Notes under the pieces: model-generated
The model's database searches: none
What the model was told of the DNA's origin: nothing
What the model saw: the letters and a program-made list of their open reading frames with translations, nothing else
Shown: in pieces, positions 23,171-35,244 of the stretch
Layout of the letters: each line of letters opens with the position of its first letter
Numbering within the stretch: position 1 is the first letter of the stretch
Made by a program: the position numbers and the translations under genes
Origin: Imbricaverruca yamaguchii
Lineage: Eukaryota; Arthropoda; Thecostraca; Neoverrucidae
NCBI GenBank assembly: GCA_034440575.1
Contig: JAOTOL010001474.1
Span: forward strand, 1,029,001 to 1,093,000
Direction of reading: 5' to 3'
DNA: 64,000 bases

Positions 23171-23307
23171 CTGCGAAGCGCGCCGACGAAAGGAAGGCGA
23201 GCGACACTTGGGTGACGCTCAAGCGTCGTGCGAGCCATCACCTCCAGCATCACCGGATCGGTGATGCCATTCCGACCGGCAAACGAATCAGCCGTATCAT
23301 CCCAGCA
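23171..23307 (-). CDS. Candidate exon, product not recognised
   Basis: A minus-strand frame encodes a protein-like stretch including ADSFAGRNGITDPVMLEV and RHPSVARLPFVGAL. It ends at a donor-like CGCAG/GTGGGC next to 23170. The acceptor end is unclear and the frame stays open to 23418. A similar but degraded segment lies at 21101-21138, which suggests duplication of this exon or of a repeat. I do not recognise the family. Confidence 0.2.
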
Positions 23308-23739
23308 GCACCGCAGTGAGTCATCACTGCGAGTCATCACCACTTGCGAGTCGAGAAGTACGTCGTGGTATGCAGTGTCTTCTGGTGTTGCTGGCCGCAG
23401 TCGCCCCGGGATAAACACACTAGCCGCAGTTGCTCACAACGCTCTCAAGTATCCAGTCACCCGGCAGCGGGAGCAACCTTTGCTTCCGTGGCGTGACGCG
23501 AACAGATGCGGATCACCGCCAAAGGCGCCGGTACAAATTATCCAGTTTGTACTCCCACAAGAACAAGCTGGCACTGAATAGTCGACTAAGCAATCCGAAT
23601 TCCGAAGAAGTTGGCATTGCAGACTCAACGCCTGCACTGCCGCATTATCCACCTATAACGACAGCCCAACTGCGACTGGATGCCTGTGGCAGCCGGGCTA
23701 TCATTGTTCTCGGAACGACCGGACTATGGCTGGCTAGCA

Positions 23740-24490
23740 TATCAGAGCCAGGCTATGTCTGGCTAACATATCAGAGCCGGGCTATGGCTCCCTAACATAT
23801 CAGAGCCGGGCTATGGCTGGCTAGCATATCAGAGCCGGGCTATGGCTGGCTAACATATCAGAGTCAGGCTATGTCTGGCTAACATATCAGAGCCGGGCTA
23901 TGTAACATATCAGAGTCAGGCTATGGCTGGCTAACATATCAAAACCGGGCCGTGGCTGCCTAACATATCAGAGCCGGGCTATGGCTGGCTAGCATATCAG
24001 AGCTGGGCTATGGCTGGATTATGTAACGTATCAGAGCCGGGCCGTGGCAAGCTGACCTATCAGAGCCGGACTAGGGCTGGCTAATATAGCAGAACCGGGC
24101 CGTGGCTGGCTAACATATCAGAGCCGGACCGTGGCTGGCTAACATTACAGTTGGGCCGTGGCTGCCTAACATATCAGAGCCGGACTATGGCTGACTAACA
24201 TATCACAGTTGGGCCGTGGCTGGCTAACATATCAGAACCGGGCTAAGGCTGGCTAACATATCAGAGCCGGACCGTGGCTGGCTAACATTACAGTTGGGCC
24301 GTGGCTGCCTAACATATCAGAGCCGGACTATGGCTGACTAACATATCACAGTTGGGCCGTGGCTGGCTAACATATCAGAACCGGGCTAAGGCTGGCTAAC
24401 ATATCAGAGCCGGGCCGTGGCCGGGCGACATATCAGAGCCGGGTTATGTCTGGCTAACATATCAGAGCCGGGCTATGGCTGGCTGTCCCG
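23740..24490. repeat. 29-bp minisatellite, about 26 copies
   Basis: CATATCAGAGCCGGGCTATG plus GCTGGCTAA repeats with a 29-bp step (for example 23825, 23854 and 23883). A block of about 140 bp beginning near 24119 recurs near 24259, showing block duplication. Units vary between CTATGG, CCGTGG and CTAAGG. Confidence 0.95.
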
Positions 24491-24499
24491 TCAGACTAT

Positions 24500-26310
24500 G
24501 ACCACGACTGGTTGTTTCACGACAGCAGGAGTCGCGGCTGGACGTGTAGGCAACAGCAGCAGGGGTGATGATCGGACTGCACAGCGTTCAGCCACGTGAT
24601 CTGCACTCAAAACTGCCGGCGACCCTCCCTGACGTCGAGAAGGTCAAAGCGTCCATTAGTATCTCACTGTTACGATCGTCCATTCCAGACGAGCGGTCGT
24701 AAAGCGCGCCAGCATGACCCGGCGTCACCTGTCACTTCCACCCGATAGTGTTATGCGCAGTCGGTGGCCTTGCACCACACGTGACGGCCTTTGTTTCGAA
24801 GCTTGCTCAATCCAGTGGTTTAGTGATCTTAACCGTACGCCTTGAACGCACAGCAGATAGCGGGCCGCTTTTGTCTGCGATTGCTCATTGAACGAAGAGA
24901 AAGGATCTGCACCCGAAGCTTTGGTTATGTTTCGTGACTCCAGGAACACCGATAGACGTAGCTGCTCAAAAGTGTGCGAAGTTCACTGCTGATAATGTGC
25001 TTTCTGTCAGTCGTGATGAAGGACATGAATAAGCAGTTTCTTATATCTACCATGAAATTCATCAGAATTAATTCCATCCATCATTATGATGATAACTGAC
25101 GTTGTATGTTCTCTCCCAGAACACTTCGTCTCACTGGTGACATTTCGAAGACCAAATAAATCATTTCGGACATTTCGGATCCGAGGTCTCGGTGGATCTC
25201 GGATGAAATTTGTCTTCGACAAAGCACCCTTTCTACGATATTTAAACGGCCTGAGTTGAAATCCGGCGACTATCGTACCCTTGGGAGCGCCATAAAACTA
25301 ATGTTCAAGCTGCTACAAGTCGTTGTGTGTCACCATTGGCATAGACTGAAAGAGTTTGGCCTAATCCTGGCCTGGTCCATGAAATATTTTCCATGCACAT
25401 CACGAGTTCAACTGCAAAAATGTTATGTACGTGCAGCTGAACAATTTCCTGATGCACGTGATGGATCAAGTTATTTACTGATGCACGTGCCAGCTGAATT
25501 ATTTGCCAATGCACGTGACGGATCAATTTATTTACTGATGCACGTGCCAGCTGAATTATTTGCCGATGCATGTGTCGCTAAATTTGTCGGCCCACGACGC
25601 ATCAGGCCATTCCATTTGCTATGGAGGGTTACTAATCGATCAAAAACATGAAAGCTGAACATATTTGAGTCTTTTCCTACATACACCGCAATGGTTTTTG
25701 TCTCCGTGCTCTATCCCAATTGAATCGGGAAAGACGAAAGGGGTGAAAATTATCCCTCGGATGGAAAGACTGACGAAATAAATGTACTCGATAAGTGAGG
25801 CTCGAAAATGAATGCTTTAAGCAATATGCTCAAGCTTGAATGTTCTTACAAGGGTGAAAGTAAACCGTGTGAATTAATTACGTGCACCGAGCAACTGCAC
25901 ACCTTCAGTTCCGTCCGGTAGTGTTAGCTTGTTAGGATAACAACTATATGCCGGTGCATTACATTGGTAGATATTGGAGAATTGCATCCATTTTCGGGGG
26001 CAAATTTCATGTATTACAACCGGAATACCTTGAAAGTGTTCAGGAGTGCTTGACAGCCTTCAAGACAGACAGTGCTTGACAGCATTCATAAAGTAATGCA
26101 ATTCTCCATTCAAATTTCATTACCGCCGCCGTGAATAATCATGATTTCCATGACGCTTATAAGCACGCATTAATGTCGGTAGCGAGCACCAACAATACGC
26201 GAACGGTCCACACACATCATAACACCAGCGGTCGCCAGTTCCAAGCGTGCGACAAGCAAAGTCATCAACTATGCAACACTTGGTATTCAAGCTCACCAGC
26301 TTACACAATA
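24500..26310. other. No supported gene; short 60-bp duplication
   Basis: Ordinary DNA. At about 25440-25575 a 60-bp unit (CTGATGCACGTGCCAGCTGA and following) occurs a little over twice. Nothing else is recognised. Confidence 0.6.
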
Positions 26311-26359
26311 GACTGGGCGCGTATAATCGCCTTACTGTCTGACAGCAGTCGGCGAGTGC

Positions 26360-26362
26360 GAG

Positions 26363-26402
<40 letters not shown>
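26360..26402. repeat. GGCGTC hexamer repeat
   Basis: About six perfect GGCGTC copies are followed by GGCTC repeats, inside a CpG-rich island at 26320-26720. Confidence 0.93.
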
Positions 26403-26404
<2 letters not shown>

Positions 26405-26457
26405 GGCTCGGCTCGGCTCGGCGCGGCAGAGCTCAGCGGCTCCAGGTCGTCACTCAC

Positions 26458-26545
26458 CTGGACCGGCTCGGTGGTCCGGCGGGACCGCCGGACAGCTGGA
26501 TCGTGCAGGCGCACGCTTCCGCAGCGAATTCGACTGGAAGTTCAT
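26458..26545 (-). CDS. Candidate first exon ending at a strong donor, product not recognised
   Basis: Within the CpG island, the minus strand has an ATG at 26545-26543 opening 29 codons (start MNFQSNSLRKRAPARS) up to a near-perfect donor TCCAG/GTGAGTGAC at 26458/26457. A CpG island with a strong donor could mark a gene's 5' end. No downstream exon or TATA was found, and the frame is short. Confidence 0.25.
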
Positions 26546-26729
26546 GCTCTGGAAGCAAGATCGGACCAGTCGGCGACACAGTTCGACCCACGTTCAGAGC
26601 AGCTTGTCGGACAACGAGGGGAGTGTTAGTCGATACAATTCGCCTGTGTGCTGGTTGGGTGGATAGTCTGAACTGGAGGCGGTGTCAGCCACGCGAACGC
26701 CACGTGGGCTGCACGCGAACGAGTTAAGA

Positions 26730-28160
26730 CCTTCGACATCTGTCCACAACACTTTTCAAACCATTTTGGAAATGAAATGCTTTCTTTTTCATGACAGTGG
26801 AACAGTGGTGGCCAGCGCCTATTAACTGATCTGTGGGGAAATGCATGGCTTGGAAAATTGTAACACTAGGTGGATGAAGTAGACTGCACTAACAATATTC
26901 TTGTACCGGTGGGTATAATAACAAAGAGGGTAAGGAGAATTAACGATAAATATATTACAGTTTTTTTTCTTACACGGAAACGCATGCCTGTATCAAGTTA
27001 TCTGTTCTATGCATTTAGGCCTTGCTATTATATTGCATGCACCGAGTGCTAGTCATAGCTGCGTTGCGTATTCGCATTCACCCAATGGTATTGCCACGAA
27101 CGCACGGCAGGGAATTTCGTCTTACCGGCATTATTTGCTAAATGTCTAGCGGGTGACGCAGTCATGGCAGATTGATTATCGATTGTATTTAATCTTGATC
27201 TATTATTTCAGCAGGATTCCAAGATGATGTCATTACATGGCACTGCAGCCACTAACATCCGCTTGTCGTATGCAACCCAGACGTACGAATTCGCATTCCA
27301 TACCTACAGCACAGAGTGGATTCTGGCCGCAAGACATTTTTCCACTACCACACCTGAGCGCCGACAATGGTTCGGTGCGGCTGATGATGCAATGCTTTGG
27401 CGTACCTCGACAGCACACGATGCCCGGGGTGTACAAAGGAAGTGGCCTGTGCTGTTCTTTCTGGTTGTGTGCATGACAGTGTTTCCATGTAAAGATGATA
27501 AAACTGTCCCTTTGGCGGCAACAAGTCCGCACAAATATATAAGTCTTCTTGGAAGAGGTTCGACGTTCACCCTGTGTTCTCTGGTTCCGTGAATAGATAA
27601 CTGATGCAATGGCGCAAAGCGAGACAGTGCCCTCGGAGAGTGTTAGCCGCTCGACATACTTGCCCAGAGGTGCATCATGCTCTTGAACCCCAGGCCATGA
27701 GTGGTGATGGGTGGGTGTCAGTCCCGTGATACAGCGACCCCCCCCCCCCAATGTGCTGCCATCTCCTGAGTAAGAGCCAGCTGAGTAAAATTCCTAGTGG
27801 GATTCAACTGAAGCCAATTATGATGATCAAACCTATATGAAGAAAAAGAATAAGACGTTGCGAACGAATATCATATAGAACATACATTTACACCGCATGG
27901 GTATCGCAATTTATAGGGTATTCAGATGCCCCTCTCTACGACGACTAACCAAGGAAGGTGCTAACATAAGCTTTACTGTGTGCAAGAAAAGAAATGATGC
28001 TAATTCAGCCCAACAAGTGAGGTTAGGTTATTTTTGTCGGCATTATTTTTCACAAACATGACAAGATCCACTGACAAGTGCAGGCTGAAAATTTTGTATG
28101 TCCAGGTGGGCACATACCTGAACTTTCGAAGAACTACCTGGTGATTAAATATAGCAAATC
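26730..28160. other. No supported gene
   Basis: AT-rich intergenic DNA with a poly-C run near 27739-27750. Overlapping open frames at 27224-27751 on both strands have no recognised family. Confidence 0.6.
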
Positions 28161-28178
28161 AGCTCTTCATTTGATTAC

Positions 28179-29352
28179 GGGGCGTCGGCAGCTCAGTGGT
28201 TAACACTCGCACGTCCGGAGGTCCGCGCCAACTTCGCATGTCCGGGGGGGGGGCAGATGTCTGCCCCCTTAATATCTCTAGAGCTATCCTAGCTAGCGAC
28301 AAACGGAAAGCGGCGTTGGATAGCTGGTGACGGGCTCTATCGGAAGTGTTTCGGTCATTTTTTCCCTCAGGTCAATATTCAGGTCACTGGGTCATCGTAG
28401 GTCAAATTTGACCAGATCAGGTGGGACTCAGATATAGACACATATTTCAGGACCTGTAACAGATAGAAACAAATGGCGAACGCTATTCGACAGTCCTTGA
28501 AATTCTCTACCGCCAATAGGCGGTGCAATTTAAGGTCAGGTCAACCGAAACTCAGGTCAAGGTCATGAAGTCATGACCTCAGGTCAAGGCCATGGAGTCG
28601 CCTAGGGAGGTCATGCAATGTATCAATCGACAAGTTTTGGCGATACAAGCACAATGACGGTAATTTCAGCCTTCTAGTTCAATGCAGTGCGATACAATGC
28701 GCAGAAATGTGTAGTGATCTCAGGTGACCACAGATGACATTGGTGAGGTCACTGAGCAAAAATGTCAGTGGCAACATTGCGCATAGCTTCCATCTACATG
28801 TCACAACCGTTGTGAGATCATTCCGAGCGCAAATATGTAAGCAGGAAACATTTGTATATTTTACCATAGTTCTATAATAGGGTAGCCATAGCCGCGACCT
28901 GACCTAAGGTCAATGCTACGAAAAAAACGACATATATATTATGGTCCCTGATGAGATTATGACGTGATATAAGTTTGAAATCAATCGTCCAATTATTGTA
29001 GAAGTTATGCCACCTAGGACTCCGAGTGTAGTTGGGTCACTTCGCCTGACCTGATGACCTGACCTGAGATGACCCAAGGTTAAAAGTATATGAGGATATG
29101 CAGAAAAGACTGGTTGACTGAACAGCTATGCGAGGTTTGGGCTTGCTAACCCGATTAGTTTGGCGGAAAATGAAGAAAACCCGGAGGGGGGGGCAGATAT
29201 CTGCCTTCGGACGTGCGCGTGTTAAGCTGAGCATCTGGCAAGTCATAGGTACGGAGTTCAATTCTCTGCGATGCCCGTCCTTCTTGTCAGGGTAAGAGAC
29301 AGGCAGAACCATGTGCCCTCAGCTGCTGAGCGCGTCGTAAAGCCATAATCCA
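28179..29352 (+). mobile_element. tRNA-headed SINE split by an insertion of about 1 kb
   Basis: The head GGGGCGTCGGCAGCTCAGTG at 28179 resembles a tRNA 5' half (acceptor strand plus A box). At 29231-29276 a matching 3' half holds a B-box-like GGAGTTCAATTCTC and ends CGATGCCC, which pairs with GGGCGTCG of the head. The unit continues to 29352 and is flanked by 13-bp near-identical duplications, TTCATTTGATTAC at 28166-28178 and TTCATTGAATTAC at 29353-29365. Between the halves is about 1 kb of foreign sequence. Next to its right junction an inverted copy of part of the head is seen (CGGACGTGCGCGTGTTAA). Without the insert the element would be roughly 160 bp, a normal SINE length. Confidence 0.7.
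28369..29075. promoter_or_regulatory. Cluster of AGGTCA nuclear-receptor half-sites
   Basis: AGGTCA occurs at 28369, 28381, 28399, 28533, 28538, 28554, 28560, 28581, 28608 and 28746 on the plus strand. TGACCT occurs at 28574, near 28900 and three times at about 29045-29063. Two copies abut (28554/28560), forming a direct repeat with no spacer. AGGTCA is the half-site bound by nuclear receptors. The cluster lies inside the insert that splits the SINE. Function is inferred only from motif density. Confidence 0.4.
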
Positions 29353-29369
29353 TTCATTGAATTACCCCC

Positions 29370-31300
29370 GTTTGCACCCATTAACATCTCTTCCAACACT
29401 ACATGGATGTCATTCTACATCGGAATGAAGAAACATCACAAAATCGGAACGTGCGAGTACACTTTGGACAATGATTTTAGCTGCATAATTACCGACAGCG
29501 TGAAGGCCTCCAAAGCAATAAGTTACGTCGTGGGTATTAACTTGCTACGCCAGAGGCAGAGCTGAAGCTTTGAGAGCACACATATCTGCCATTACTGTCA
29601 TCAATCATTCTAACTACCTACCTGCCATGGGCAGTGGGTGTGTAGGTAATGCATAAGCATCAAGCACATGCCTGCTGAACACACTGATAGATCATGCGAG
29701 CTGCTCTCCTCCGAGCAGGCGCGTTAAGGAGTCACGCTCCGGGCAGCCGAACTACGCAACAACCCCGGCCTCAGCGACAGCGCGCCTACTGTGCCACTGT
29801 GCCTGTGTGCCGCTCCCGCTGTGCTGGTGTGCCGCTCCTGCTGCGCTTCCACCTATCACTCGCGGCCCCGCCTCACCTGCGTACTGTATTGCGCCATAGA
29901 CATAGCTGTGGTGCTCGAAATAATTCCCAAAGAAAGGAAACAGCTGGTAAGTACGTTTATTAGTGCGCACGTATGCAGCTTGGTGTTAGCACGTGCGGTT
30001 TAAGCGCCGAAATTGTTTTGGAAACTTATTGCTGCTCTCTGCAAAGCATTGAGAACATATCCTTGGAATGGACTATCTGTGCAAAAGCAACATCTGGATA
30101 TGTTGGGAATTTTGACAGATCGAACAGTTTATCACAGCATTTGACATATATCCTAACCGACAGGCAGAAGCTGCTTGCTTTTAGGCAGGTATTGCCAGGC
30201 AATCGGTCGGTGAGGAACTGCTTGATCTAAATGATGCTAGATTTTATTTGATGGTGGAATAACGTTTCCCCATATAAAGATTGTTACGCATCATTTGCAT
30301 TTTTCTTGCCATGTGCTGCAGAAGAAAAGAACTATTTGGGTTACAGGCAAATTATAGGTCACCACGGTTTTTAGATGCTATCATCTGAATTTAATTTGTG
30401 GCATTTTTCATGACTCCCAAAAGCCACCTTTCTGAGCACTCGAAATCCTAAAAAGGTACCCGACGTTCTCCTTGCGTTGCAAGTTGTTCCAGCAGATCGT
30501 TTTCATAGAAGTGTCGAATTGCGTGCATGCATGTTTGCTAGCTTAAGACACAAAGGCTCCCGACCTTATATATCTATCTGATATCTAAATCCACATATAT
30601 CATAATGATAATCATAATACAGCTGATGGAAATTCAGGTAAACAAATTATTCTTAGGCATATGCACACTACGAAAATAAACAACGGGGCATGCGAGTTCC
30701 CAGCATTATGAAGTGCTTTCCACATACATGGTGAGGACGCATTTCCATCATATGTGCGGGGCTAGGGGTGTTGATTTATATGTTTTTTTGTGGGGGGAGG
30801 GGACACAGTACACGATGGCAATTTACGGGCCCAAATGCGTTGTGGGCGGGGGTCGCACCACCTTGTGTCCCATGTTAAAAGTTGAAGTTATTGGGGACAA
30901 AACCTTGAGCGGGAACTTTCCCCTCAAACGTATATAAAACAACACCTATGGAGAGAGCCATGTATACTGGTAGGTCTTTAGACCAATAGTCCCGGGGTTT
31001 TTCAACCAGTAGCCCTAATGGCTGCTGTCATACCAGGTCTGTGATTTTTTGTTTGCGTTGGATTAGTGGCGCTACACAATGTTGGTAAAATCAAAAAAAA
31101 CTTAGGATAATAAATGATGATTTTGAGATTCATAGGCGTGGAACAGATCATCAACATCGATTTATTTAAATGCGTATTTCGCACGGTGACCATTGAGCTA
31201 TCATCTTATTAACTGAATAGGAACATTCTTCTATGAAAAGCATCTGCTGCAAAGAGAGCTCCGTCCAATTCAGGTTGGTAATGCCCATGATGACCAAACG
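29370..31300. other. No supported gene
   Basis: AT-rich intergenic DNA. No coding sequence or element boundaries are recognised. Confidence 0.6.
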
Positions 31301-31309
31301 CCGCCTTAC

Positions 31310-31430
31310 CTTTATAACTAACAGCTGAACCTAGCTCGTAGTTCACTTGGTCGAAAGCATGGATGAAAGGTAGCATGGAGACTACAGCAAGGAATAAGCA
31401 CACAACCTGTAGTCGGAGACTTGAACGCAT
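31310..31430 (-). CDS. Candidate first coding exon of a small secreted peptide
   Basis: An ATG at 31430-31428 on the minus strand opens 40 codons plus one base. It starts MRSSLRLQVVCLFLAVVSML and continues PFIHA, a classic signal peptide with a basic start, a hydrophobic core and a small-residue cleavage site. A mature start FDQVNYELGSAVSYK follows. The frame meets a strong donor AAAG/GTAAGG at 31310/31309. Unspliced it would end after another 33 residues. A TATATGG motif lies about 37 bases upstream. The downstream exon was not identified and the mature sequence resembles no peptide family I can name. Confidence 0.45.
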
Positions 31431-31439
31431 CACAAGTGC

Positions 31440-33530
31440 GTCGCAAGCGTTGCTCTTCGTTTCCCATATACAGATTCGTCGCAGCAGCGATTTTCCAAAA
31501 TGATAGTCAATGCATCAAACCAGAGGATGAGGATTTGCAGATTATGGGGAGGGGCTATGCACAGATTTCCAAGACTCCACAAAAAACTTCAGGGAAGAAC
31601 CTCATAGATTCCCATATTGAATTTCTGGTGCACGAGGGCAGGGAAAGAGTGAAGCATTTGACAACAGTGCCAAATAGGTAACAACTTTGTTATTGAGTGA
31701 ACATTGTGAATGGAAATTGGCATATAAGCCGGATAAAGGAAGGTGTCTCTTCTCCGCTTTGGATAACTTAAGCGTTGAACCAAGGACGTTACAGAGGAAG
31801 ACGTGACTTCGAAATAGACCGTTTGGCCGATATGGTGCCAATATTGCTGAAATGTGACAGTGACTGAGATTGGCATTGACTGAATAAATGTGGTATGGCT
31901 ACATAGTTACACATCATATCATGTCACGTAGTTCGATGATGTAGAGTGGTAGGCTAGCCAATTCTAAGAAGCTTTTCTTTTACAGCTATCGCAAATGGCT
32001 CGTTTCTAAGATAATCAAAACAATTCTTGGTTGAGGCGTCCTAGAACCCAAATAACTAAGAAGATAAACACAACTGTGTCCACTCTGCTTTCGCACGTTT
32101 CCGACGTTTACGCCACAACTGTGTGGAAAAACCGGCGACATTGATGCAAAGCACACTTTTCGAATGCAACTTAGCATATTGCAATGGCAATTTGGGTTTC
32201 ATGGTATGTTTTTGTGGTGTCTTCTATGTGGTTTGAGTTATTTTGTTGTTCAGTTCCCAGGGAAAAGACGCTAAAAATATATCATAATATAAATGACATT
32301 TAGAACAAAACTGAGTATCAAATTCATTCCAGCCACACCATATACCAGAAGAAAAGCATCTTAGCGCTTGCCACATGCCATATGTGCACTTGCAAAAGCT
32401 TCCCAAAAATGGCATGAAAAGCTCCCAACTACTCCATCAACTTTCACTGCTATCCTCCACTACTGGTTCCACCCAAGACTCCGAGATCGCCCTTACGTCT
32501 GATTCGAAGCAGGAAATTGGCGATGGCATGATGCTCTGGCGTCCACCTCCCAGCTATTCTGCACCGAGCCGATCGTTCCGCTTCAATGCAGGCTTCAGCC
32601 AGTGGCCTTGCATCATATCTGTTGATACCCGCCGGCCGACCTTACGTCGCTCTTTGACAAGACATCTAGCAGAACATGCAACCGACATTTTCTTTCACGT
32701 GGCAGTTCTAGAACGCTGGGTGATGTCGGCAAGTGCAAGTTCGATGCTTCCAAGCATCGGTGGGGGTATTCCAAACGTCTCACGCCGAAATATAAAATTG
32801 GACTGAGTCGGCTACGGGGTCACCAATGGTGAAGGTCACTGTAGGCATGACTTCACGAACTTTGCTCGCGCATTTGTTTCCTAAACACGCCGTAAGTGAG
32901 TCTGAAGTGGTTAGCTCCAGTACGGACGGGTTGGTCTTTGTGGGATGTACCACTTAAGGGTCATACGAAGACGGAAAGGCAGATGACGTGTGATTTGCTT
33001 GATCTTAGTGGCGAGGTTGGAAAATAAATCAGGCGATGATTCATCTGCATTTGTTGGCACAAGCAAAGATTTGGTAATATGAAAATTTTTTGGATCCCGA
33101 AACTAACCAAGTCCCATCGAGATTTGCATGCTACCCTAAGATGCTTAACACCAAGCACTACACGATGATTTATACCTCGTTGATTCATGAGCCAGGCGTG
33201 TACAAGAAATGGCTATTACTTAGAAATAACACCCCTTCAAATATCCTAGTACGACGCTCTTCCCTTGTATTGGTTCTGAGCACGCCACCACTGAGCTGTC
33301 TTGCTTTCCATTACAACTAGAACAATACCTGAACCTGGATGCGAAACTGTGCCTCCAAGAACTCAAATCTCAGCACAATGGGAAGTAGCTACGGCATCTA
33401 CCAGTCCAAATTCCATACTTTGTAAACAACGTGCAAACGAGGCAGTGGGAGGGAACCGGCTGTCGTGACCTGCGAAAAATCACCTCCGCCACCAATCGCT
33501 GGGAAATTGCACTCACCGTTCAGCTGATCG
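31440..33530. other. No supported gene
   Basis: Ordinary DNA. A plus-strand frame of 143 codons at 32375-32806 has no recognised domain. Confidence 0.55.
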
Positions 33531-33539
33531 AGGTGAAAG

Positions 33540-34960
33540 GTGACGACCATTAATCCAGCTCCACTGTGCCTGTGCCGGGCACGCGCGCCACCGCCACGTT
33601 TGCATCACATAGTGAGTGGCGTGCAGCATCCGACGTCCCGCGGCACTGACCACCGACCCCGCACGCAGAACCACTGTTTCGACGCGGATTTATCACGTCA
33701 TTGGCAGCGGACTCCGCCGCCGGTCTCAGCGCGCGCCGCCATCATTGTGGCGCCGGTTGCCGGGTGGCGCCGCCAGGCGGCAGCAGCGTCGCCAGTTCAG
33801 AGGGCACGCCGAGGATGCAGCCCGGTCGCAGCCGGCCGCGCTCAGACTCGCCGGCCCGCCCAGTGGACACGCATACCTGACATGTTGCCCGAGGGCACGG
33901 ACACGGGTCAGGCGCTCCGGGATATCGACAGGGGCCGTGGCCGGCTCTCAGGTCGCCGTACGAGCACCAGACGCTGCGCGCCGAAAGCTCGGCCGCAGAC
34001 GCGACGTCGCTAGCCTTGAGTCGGGCCGGCGCATAAAAACGGGCATCGGCCTGGAATGCGACCGTCCCCGCCGCGGAAGGGAGGGGGTGGCGCGGCGACG
34101 TCGCCAAGGGTGCCCACGTACACCGGGGAAAGTGCTGAGCCACACGGTAGTTCTGGCCAGGTGGTTGGATAGCAAGGTAACGGGATTGCAGAGCACGATC
34201 CGCAGTGGTGTTCACACTTCGAGATGGAATGATTCGACGGCGTGCTTCACTTTTACACGAGCTGCTTGTTTCACTTTATTCCAGCGATCCTGGAATAATT
34301 GCGGCGATTGCCAGCCAGCAGTGAGGCGCACTTATAGGCAAACTACCGGGCGGCCATCTCCGCAAATCACCGCGACCCATTTCGTCTGGTGTCGACACAG
34401 GCTTGGTGCAGTCCTCGGCCGCTCTCGGCCACTAATCCAGCAGCTATTCCGCGCCATCTGGGCCCGTTTTGGCGCGGCAGATCAGCGGGCATGTGTTGCG
34501 TGACGGCGCCTCCGCCCCCTCGTGCAATGCGGCACGCCCGCCGGCGGTGCGGCGACGGCCAAGTTAAAGGTCACGCTATGTGTGTAGAGACGCCGCCGGC
34601 AACGGAGTGTGGATTAGCGGCATGGTTACGGCACGAGGTCGTGGCGCGAGATGGGGGCGGTGCGCAGCGCGCGGCCGCTACGCGCCAGTCAGCTGGCGAT
34701 GCGCGCGCGGCACGCCGCCGAGCCGGGCTGCGCTGGAGCGGCGTCGGCTGCCGGCGGGCCCGCACCTGCCGTCCGGACCATTCCTGGGATTCTTGACTGG
34801 ACGAGTCCACCTTCGGCCGGCGCCGGGGAGGCCCCCGGCCGATGCCGAACAGCCGTCAAGCGGGCCGGCCGCGCCGCCAGCAGTTTCATCACCTGTCGGG
34901 CAGATGGCAGCACTTGCGCACCCAAGTTGTACGGCGTGCTATTGGATGGAAGATAGTAGT
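33540..34960. other. CpG-rich island, no recognised gene
   Basis: GC- and CpG-rich with long overlapping open frames in many frames, rich in Arg, Ala and Pro as expected from composition. No domain, signal peptide or convincing splice pair was found. It could mark a promoter region. Confidence 0.45.
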
Positions 34961-35244
34961 GGCTGGTCACCAGACAAGAACATATTTAGAAAACAAATAG
35001 TAGTGCACAAACGGCGGATGAAACTGGGATGGTGAGAGTGTTGTCAGCTGACCCATCATGTCAAGAAGCTGGTGGCCGAACTCTATCCTGTTGAGTCCAT
35101 CTGAAACGCTCATTATTTGCTTATAATTTAGATGAGATGAGTCGATCTAAGCTTTGCAAAACCTAAGCCACTACATCTGCAACCCTTTGGCTGTTTGATG
35201 TGATTATCAGAGGAATTGATGTTTTAATTCGGAACTTGTAGGAT

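Noticed and set aside
28179..28215. A functional tRNA gene
   Set aside because: Only the 5' half is present here. The 3' half is 1 kb away and the unit carries SINE-type target duplications.
33616..34503. A 295-codon plus-strand gene
   Set aside because: Composition-driven open frame in a CpG island with overlapping frames on both strands and no recognisable domain.
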